Assembly: GCF_000420785.1 (NCBI RefSeq)
Contig: NZ_ATVP01000015.1
Location: forward strand, 4,675-42,073
Length of the DNA: 37,399 bases
Direction: 5' to 3'
From: Streptococcus hyovaginalis DSM 12219
GTDB lineage: Bacteria; Bacillota; Bacilli; Lactobacillales; Streptococcaceae
Below the pieces are notes generated by a model. That model was not told where the DNA came from. It saw only the letters and a program-made list of their open reading frames with translations, and ran no database searches. Below are positions 32,327-37,399 of the stretch, one piece after another. Within the stretch, counting starts at the first letter, position 1. The number at the start of each line of letters is the position of its first letter. Position numbers and translations under genes: made by a program.

Positions 32327-32701
32327 ATGGTTTGGACACTTTTGGTACTGGTCAGTATCCTTGTGATTGCTTGGTCTGCTTGGAACTATTTCCGTTTAAA
32401 GAAAGCAGCAACTTTTGTTGAAAATGATGAGTTTTCGCAGTTGATGCGTGTTGGCCAGCTGATTGACATTAGAGAGCCTAGTAGGTTTCGCCAAAAGCAT
32501 ATTTTAGGTGCGCGCAACTTCCCTATGCAGCAATTTGAAGCTTCTTTAGGTGCTCTGAATAAAGAAAAACCAGTCCTGATTTACGATGATAATCGAGGAG
32601 TGTTGATTCCTAGAGCTGCGAAAATTCTTAAAAAAGCAGGATTTGAGCGCGTTTATGTTTTGGAAAATGGCTTTGATTACTGGAATGGCAAGGTGAAGTA
32701 A
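32327..32701 (+). CDS. Membrane-anchored rhodanese-like protein lacking the catalytic Cys
   Basis: 124 aa. N-terminal membrane span (WTLLVLVSILVIAWSAW), then a rhodanese domain (QLIDIREPSRFRQKHILGAR, then RVYVLENGFDYWNG). The active-site loop reads YDDNRGVL where an active sulfurtransferase has Cys, so it is probably inactive as an enzyme and may bind a partner. Conserved neighbour of glk in streptococci. Ribosome binding site AAGGAGG. Confidence 0.88.
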   Translation: MVWTLLVLVSILVIAWSAWNYFRLKKAATFVENDEFSQLMRVGQLIDIREPSRFRQKHILGARNFPMQQFEASLGALNKEKPVLIYDDNRGVLIPRAAKILKKAGFERVYVLENGFDYWNGKVK

Positions 32702-32739
32702 GTCACTTCATCAAATGTCATGAGTAGTGCTTGATAGAA

Positions 32740-32792
32740 AAAATGATCGAGATACTAGGTGTAATGAACCTAATGTCTCGGTCATTTTCTGT
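32740..32792. terminator. Terminator after the glk operon
   Basis: A 21-bp stem with three mismatched or wobble pairs (32740-32760 with 32768-32788) and a 7-nt loop, flanked by A and T runs. Confidence 0.8.
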
Positions 32793-32817
32793 TACTGTCA
32801 GCTGATTTGGTTTGGCA

Positions 32818-33531
32818 GATAGCACCTTTTTAGGTTTTTATACGCTAGAGTCTAATGATAATTACGGTCTGATTAAGTGAGTCGGTGATTCGAAAAAAGT
32901 TTCTTCGGACTGGCCAAAAAGGGCTTGAAATTCAACTCTTGCCAGCAATCTAACGTATTTAAAATCACTTTAACCTTTGCAATCGCTTGATGTTGTTTCT
33001 CCTAAACAGGTTGTAACATTCTTCCGTACAAACGGTTCAGACAAAGTGAGTTCGGTCCCTTAAATAAAGGTTGGCTTGGGACAAGGCATGCACTCTATGA
33101 CATATCTTCTGGACATAGTCGTGATAGCCATAGGCTAAGAGATAATTAATGCTGTTGCTAAACATGAAGCTAGTTCATCAGAAGCAACTGTAGACGGTAC
33201 AGAAACGTCTAAAGATTGAAAGATCACAATCAACTAAAGAAAAACACCTTCAAAAACAAAATAAGACGACAAGGGATTGCCAAAAGTGCATATACACTTG
33301 ATCAAGGAACTGAAGAGTATAGTGATGCAGCTGGATCAAAAGCATTGTAAAAAGTTGCAACTAAATCAGACATAAAAGCCTCTGAAGCTAAAAAAATCAA
33401 GCGGTTTCTTACCTAGCACAGGCAAGCAAAGCACGTTATTGGTGACGCTCGTAGGTGTGGTGATTTTAGTAGCTGCAGCAGCTCTTTCAAAAATGAAACT
33501 GTTTAAAAATAATAAAGGTGCTCTCGGGAGT
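32818..33531 (+). pseudogene. Decayed LPXTG cell-wall surface protein
   Basis: One frame from 32818 gives protein-like text broken by stops: DSTFLGFYTLESNDNYGLIK, VGDSKKVSSDW, SLDVVSPKQVVTFFRTNGSD, then NAVAKHEASSSEATVDGTET. The same frame later ends in LPSTGKQ, a hydrophobic stretch (TLLVTLVGVVILVAAAAL) and the basic tail KMKLFKNNK: a complete sortase sorting signal. Between them a shifted frame (TLDQGTEEYSDAAGSKAL, KVATKSDIKASEAKK) looks more natural, so frameshifts have occurred too. Parent family not recognised. The region 32702-33712 has no intact gene. Confidence 0.75.
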
Positions 33532-33675
33532 GTTGATAGAAGCCAAAGAAGCTGGATAGTTATCACCAATTTTTTCCTTTTCACAAAAAGTCAGGAAAAT
33601 AGACCAGATATGCAGAAATATGTCGAAATTGTGTTAATTTTTCAAATTTTTGCTGTAATTTTTAGAAAAAAGTAG

Positions 33676-33681
33676 TACAAT
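33676..33681 (+). promoter_or_regulatory. -10 element upstream of asnA
   Basis: TACAAT at 33676-33681, 31 bases before the asnA ATG; no convincing -35. Confidence 0.45.
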
Positions 33682-33712
33682 AGGCACATTATAGAAAAAG
33701 TGAGGGATTTGT

Positions 33713-34705
33713 ATGCAAAAAAGTTTCATTCATCAGCAAGAAGAGATTTCTTTTGTAAAAAATACATTTACCCAGTACCTTAAGGATAAACTTGACATTA
33801 TTGAGGTACAGGGACCGATTTTAAGCCGTGTCGGCGATGGGATGCAGGATAATTTATCAGGTATTGAAAATGCGGTTCGTGTTAATGTCAAATTAATTCC
33901 TGACGATGAGTATGAAGTTGTTCATTCGCTTGCCAAATGGAAGCGTCATACCTTGGCGCGATTTAACTTTGGTGAAGGAGAAGGTCTTTTTGTTCATATG
34001 AAGGCCCTTCGTCCAGATGAAGATTCTCTTGATCCGACACATTCAGTTTTTGTTGATCAGTGGGATTGGGAAAAAGTTATCCCGTCTGGTCAACGTAACT
34101 TGAATTACCTCAAGGAGACTGTCGAGCAGATCTATAAAGCCATTCGTTTGACAGAATTAGCTGTCGAAGCCCGCTACGATATTGAATCTATCCTTCCAAA
34201 GAAGATTACTTTTATTCATTCTGAGGATTTGGTCAAAGAGTATCCTTTTTTGACACCGAAAGAGCGGGAGAATGCCATTACTAAAAAACACGGTGCAGTA
34301 TTTTTAATCGGTATCGGTGGTGAGCTTAGTGACGGTCAACCTCACGATGATCGTGCACCAGATTATGATGATTGGACGTCAGCGTCTGAGGGAGATTACA
34401 AAGGTCTAAACGGTGATATTCTTGTGTGGAATGAACAATTAGGAGCTGCCTTTGAGATTTCTTCGATGGGAATCCGAGTGGATCAAGAGGCTCTGCAAAA
34501 ACAGGTCGAAATCACTGGAGACCAAGCGCGACTACAATATGAGTGGCATCAATCACTATTAAATGGTGAGTTTCCTCTAACGATTGGAGGAGGCATTGGT
34601 CAATCTCGTTTGGCTATGTTCCTGCTTCGTAAAAAACATATTGGTGAAGTTCAATCCAGTGTATGGCCTTTGGATGTTCGTGAAGCCTATAAGTATATTT
34701 TATAA
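33713..34705 (+). CDS. asnA: Aspartate-ammonia ligase
   Basis: 330 aa, full length. Class II aminoacyl-tRNA synthetase-like fold with [64 protein letters not shown] and [14 protein letters not shown]. Makes asparagine from aspartate, ammonia and ATP. It lies alone between a decayed surface-protein gene and typA. Confidence 0.97.
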   Translation: MQKSFIHQQEEISFVKNTFTQYLKDKLDIIEVQGPILSRVGDGMQDNLSGIENAVRVNVKLIPDDEYEVVHSLAKWKRHTLARFNFGEGEGLFVHMKALRPDEDSLDPTHSVFVDQWDWEKVIPSGQRNLNYLKETVEQIYKAIRLTELAVEARYDIESILPKKITFIHSEDLVKEYPFLTPKERENAITKKHGAVFLIGIGGELSDGQPHDDRAPDYDDWTSASEGDYKGLNGDILVWNEQLGAAFEISSMGIRVDQEALQKQVEITGDQARLQYEWHQSLLNGEFPLTIGGGIGQSRLAMFLLRKKHIGEVQSSVWPLDVREAYKYIL

Positions 34706-34713
34706 TCGTAGCT

Positions 34714-34751
34714 GAAAACTCTGTAAGTGATCCTTGCAGGGTTTTCTTTTT
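34714..34751 (+). terminator. Terminator after asnA
   Basis: GAAAACTCTG (34714-34723), 13-nt loop, CAGGGTTTTC (34737-34746) with one wobble pair, then T run. Confidence 0.85.
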
Positions 34752-34813
34752 GAGGCTGAAATGACCTTGAAAACATTTACACTTGACTTGATTCAGCTTT
34801 TTACACTTTTTTG

Positions 34814-34822
34814 TGGTATACT
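34814..34822 (+). promoter_or_regulatory. typA extended -10 promoter
   Basis: TGGTATACT (TATACT 34817-34822) with extended TG; no -35 at proper spacing. Confidence 0.6.
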
Positions 34823-34855
34823 TGTACAGTTAAAAAACATATTTTAGAGGAAAAC

Positions 34856-36697
34856 ATGACAAATTTAAGAAATGATATCCGTAACGTTGCTATTATCGCC
34901 CACGTTGACCACGGAAAAACAACCCTCGTTGATGAGCTTTTGAAGCAATCACATACCCTTGATGCACGTAAAGAGCTTGAAGAGCGTGCCATGGACTCAA
35001 ATGACCTTGAGAAAGAGCGTGGCATCACCATTTTAGCGAAAAATACGGCAGTTGCCTATAATGACACGCGTATCAACATCATGGATACACCAGGGCACGC
35101 GGACTTTGGTGGTGAAGTAGAACGTATCATGAAAATGGTTGACGGTGTTGTTCTTGTCGTGGATGCTTACGAAGGGACTATGCCTCAGACACGTTTCGTA
35201 TTGAAGAAAGCCCTTGAGCAAAACTTAACACCAATCGTCGTTGTTAACAAGATTGACAAACCATCAGCGCGTCCGGCAGAAGTTGTTGACGAAGTTCTTG
35301 AATTGTTTATCGAGCTTGGTGCCGATGATGACCAATTAGATTTCCCAGTAGTTTACGCATCTGCTATCAACGGAACATCATCTATGTCTGATAACCCTGC
35401 AGATCAAGAAGCTTCAATGGCGCCAATTTTTGATACGATTATTGAGCATATTCCTGCACCAGTTGATAATTCAGATGAGCCCCTTCAATTTCAAGTATCC
35501 CTTCTTGACTACAATGATTTCGTCGGTCGCATTGGTATTGGACGTGTTTTCCGTGGAACTGTTAAAGTTGGTGACCAAGTTACTCTTTCAAAACTTGATG
35601 GTTCAACGAAAAACTTCCGCGTAACAAAACTCTTTGGTTTCTTCGGTCTTGAGCGTCGTGAAATCCAAGAAGCTAAAGCTGGCGATTTGATTGCTGTTTC
35701 AGGTATGGAAGATATCTTCGTTGGGGAAACCGTAACACCACAAGATGCCATTGAACCGCTACCAGTTCTTCGTATCGATGAACCAACCCTTCAAATGACT
35801 TTCTTGGCTAATAACTCACCATTTGCAGGTCGTGAAGGGAAACACGTGACATCTCGTAAAGTTGAAGAGCGTCTCCTTGCTGAACTTCAAACGGACGTAT
35901 CGCTTCGCGTCGAAGCAACTGATTCACCAGATAAATGGATCGTTTCTGGTCGTGGAGAGCTTCACTTGTCTATCTTAATCGAGACAATGCGTCGTGAAGG
36001 TTATGAGCTTCAAGTATCAAAACCTGAAGTCATTATCAAAGAGATTGATGGTGTCAAATGTGAACCATTTGAACGTGTGCAAATTGATACACCAGAAGAA
36101 TACCAAGGTGCCATCATTCAAGCTCTTTCAGAACGTAAAGGTGATATGCTTGATATGACCATGGTTGGTAATGGTCAAACACGTTTGATCTTCTTGATTC
36201 CAGCTCGTGGTTTGATTGGATTCTCAACAGAGTTCCTTTCAATGACACGTGGTTACGGTATCATGAACCATACTTTTGACCAATATCTACCACTAGTTCC
36301 AGGCGAAATCGGTGGACGTCACCGTGGTGCCCTTGTTTCTATCGATAACGGTAAGGCAACGACTTACTCAATCATGCGTATTGAAGAGCGTGGTACTATC
36401 TTTGTTAACCCAGGAACTGAAGTTTACGAAGGGATGATTATCGGTGAAAATGCACGTGAAAATGACCTTGGTGTTAACATCACAACCGCTAAACAAATGA
36501 CAAACGTTCGTTCAGCAACCAAAGACCAAACGTCTGTTATCAAAACACCACGTATTCTGACGCTTGAAGAATCCATTGAATTCTTGGATTACGATGAGTA
36601 CATGGAAGTAACTCCAGAGTCTATTCGTTTGCGTAAGCAAATCTTGAACAAAGCTGCGCGTGACAAAGCTAACAAAAAGAAAAAATCAGCTGAATAA
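34856..36697 (+). CDS. typA: Ribosome-associated GTPase TypA/BipA
   Basis: 613 aa from [14 protein letters not shown] with AGAGG upstream. GTPase motifs [29 protein letters not shown] and NKID; then EF-G-like domains and the TypA-specific C-terminal domain. Binds the ribosome and helps 50S assembly and growth under stress or cold. Rich in optimal codons, as expected for a well expressed gene. Confidence 0.97.
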   Translation: MTNLRNDIRNVAIIAHVDHGKTTLVDELLKQSHTLDARKELEERAMDSNDLEKERGITILAKNTAVAYNDTRINIMDTPGHADFGGEVERIMKMVDGVVLVVDAYEGTMPQTRFVLKKALEQNLTPIVVVNKIDKPSARPAEVVDEVLELFIELGADDDQLDFPVVYASAINGTSSMSDNPADQEASMAPIFDTIIEHIPAPVDNSDEPLQFQVSLLDYNDFVGRIGIGRVFRGTVKVGDQVTLSKLDGSTKNFRVTKLFGFFGLERREIQEAKAGDLIAVSGMEDIFVGETVTPQDAIEPLPVLRIDEPTLQMTFLANNSPFAGREGKHVTSRKVEERLLAELQTDVSLRVEATDSPDKWIVSGRGELHLSILIETMRREGYELQVSKPEVIIKEIDGVKCEPFERVQIDTPEEYQGAIIQALSERKGDMLDMTMVGNGQTRLIFLIPARGLIGFSTEFLSMTRGYGIMNHTFDQYLPLVPGEIGGRHRGALVSIDNGKATTYSIMRIEERGTIFVNPGTEVYEGMIIGENARENDLGVNITTAKQMTNVRSATKDQTSVIKTPRILTLEESIEFLDYDEYMEVTPESIRLRKQILNKAARDKANKKKKSAE

Positions 36698-36740
36698 GGA
36701 TCTTTGATTAGGGTAAGTATTTGTAGTAGGAGGAGAAGAG

Positions 36741-37016
36741 ATGTTCTATTTATTGTTGTTAGTCGCACTTGTCCTTTACTATATCTTTATGGCACCTAAA
36801 ACAATTCAAAATACGATTAATTCGATCGGTTTGATGATTATAATGGCCCTGTTATTAATTTTAGCCGGCATGAGTTTTATGAAATTAATTAGCTCACCGG
36901 GTGAAGTGTATGTCATCGTTATCATGCTGTTAGTTGGTTATCTCTCTCTGAGAGATGTGCTCCGACTATCTGCCAGACCATCCGTTTTAAAATCCTTATT
37001 TGGTTCAAAGAAATAA
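36741..37016 (+). CDS. Small membrane protein, DUF3165 family
   Basis: 91 aa, three hydrophobic spans (FYLLLLVALVLYYIFMA; LMIIMALLLILAGMSF; YVIVIMLLVGYLSL) and a basic C-terminus. Streptococcal DUF3165 genes usually follow typA, as here. Function unknown. Ribosome binding site AGGAGGAG. Confidence 0.85.
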   Translation: MFYLLLLVALVLYYIFMAPKTIQNTINSIGLMIIMALLLILAGMSFMKLISSPGEVYVIVIMLLVGYLSLRDVLRLSARPSVLKSLFGSKK

Positions 37017-37024
37017 AAAAATGC

Positions 37025-37055
37025 CCCGGTACTTGTTTGAAGTACTGGGTATTTT
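37025..37055 (+). terminator. Likely terminator after the DUF3165 gene
   Basis: CCCGGTACTT (37025-37034) and AAGTACTGGG (37040-37049), 5-nt loop, followed by TATTTT. Confidence 0.65.
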
Positions 37056-37143
37056 GAACCCCAGCAATCATCTCGATAAAATGAGGTGTACCTTTGTCAA
37101 TGATGTGAGACCTAAAATGTTATTTTGAAGTCTTCCATTTGTT

Positions 37144-37177
37144 AAGCTTTACTAGGAGCTAGCTCCTAGTAAAGCTT
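37144..37177. repeat. 34-bp perfect palindrome at the transposase stop
   Basis: Perfect dyad centred between 37160 and 37161 (half AAGCTTTACTAGGAGCT). It contains the transposase stop codon (37152-37154) and would form a strong hairpin, a probable terminator for the insertion sequence. Confidence 0.8.
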
Positions 37178-37399
37178 TTCTGATATCGATAGGAGATTTC
37201 CAGCCTAAAGTCTGCATAGGGAGTCGATTGGAACGGTACAGATAGATTTTCATCTGCTTGATTAGATCGTCATAGGAATAGAAGGTCAAGTGCTGGTAGA
37301 AACGTCGATTGTCATTTCGATGACTGCGCTCTACCTTTCCATTATGCCTTGGTGTTCGAGGGCGAATCAACTTGTGCTCAATACCAAGTTCCTGACAAA
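37152..37399 (-). CDS. DDE transposase, 3' part (IS481/IS3-like)
   Basis: Partial at the window end; about 82 C-terminal residues visible. HKLIRPRTPRHNGKVERSHR carries the final catalytic Glu of a DDE integrase core, followed by RRFYQHLTFYSYDDLIKQMK and LGWKSPIDIRKALL, typical of the rve_3 end of IS481-like or IS3-like transposases. Upstream part lies outside the window, so intactness cannot be judged. Confidence 0.85.
   Translation of the reverse strand, partial: CQELGIEHKLIRPRTPRHNGKVERSHRNDNRRFYQHLTFYSYDDLIKQMKIYLYRSNRLPMQTLGWKSPIDIRKALLGASS

Noticed and set aside
33439..33675. A small intact membrane-protein gene
   Set aside because: It is the sorting-signal end of the decayed surface protein, begins with TTG without a ribosome binding site and continues upstream in frame past LPSTG.

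Overview
The window is chromosomal DNA of a low-GC Firmicute, almost certainly a Streptococcus. The evidence is the gene order glmU - Nudix hydrolase - macP - pfs - DtxR-type regulator/Mn transporter - cyclophilin lipoprotein, the order dpr - yqgQ - glk - rhodanese - typA - DUF3165, and streptococcal-style promoters with extended -10 elements. The species cannot be fixed from the sequence alone.

Region 1 (1-11779) is an integrated mobile element of about 11.7 kb, bounded by a direct repeat of at least 95 bp (1-95 and 11685-11779). It is laid out like a Gram-positive phage-inducible chromosomal island (phage satellite). A tyrosine integrase lies next to attR. A CI-like repressor diverges from a Cro-like gene across a ladder of operators spaced exactly 30 bp apart. 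A long leftward operon follows, with two BRO-type antirepressors, many small proteins, a MerR-like protein, a primase, an SF3 helicase/replication protein beside an iteron origin, a zinc-ribbon protein and a sigma-like late-regulator homologue. A HicAB toxin-antitoxin pair with its own promoter sits at the left end. No terminase, capsid, tail or lysis gene is present. The element has entered the first codons of a DUF2829 (Tad2-like) gene, which survives intact on the right. Two probable small RNAs lie inside it, one sharing promoter and leader sequence with the integrase gene. The 7-mer GCGCGTG, identical to the Lactococcus Chi site, occurs 17 times in the element against 4 times in the other 25.7 kb.

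Region 2 (11760-14708) holds the DUF2829 target gene, a short-chain dehydrogenase, a GNAT acetyltransferase, an ASCH-domain protein and a Gfo/Idh/MocA oxidoreductase, closely packed and ended by a terminator.

Region 3 (14725-24372) carries glmU, a Nudix ADP-ribose pyrophosphatase, macP and pfs. After a terminator come a divergent metal regulator and a four-gene TroABCD-type manganese ABC transporter with palindromic operators, a lipoprotein cyclophilin, and a membrane protein with a duplicated extracellular domain.

Region 4 (24373-32788) begins with a gene-free stretch rich in stem-loops. It continues with yutD, a VanZ-family gene, a heterodimeric multidrug-type ABC exporter, a prepilin peptidase (comC), a PerR-box-controlled dpr, and a yqgQ-glk-rhodanese operon with a cre site and an apparently leaderless first gene.

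Region 5 (32789-37399) contains a decayed LPXTG surface-protein gene, asnA, typA, a DUF3165 membrane protein and the 3' end of a DDE transposase gene at the window edge.
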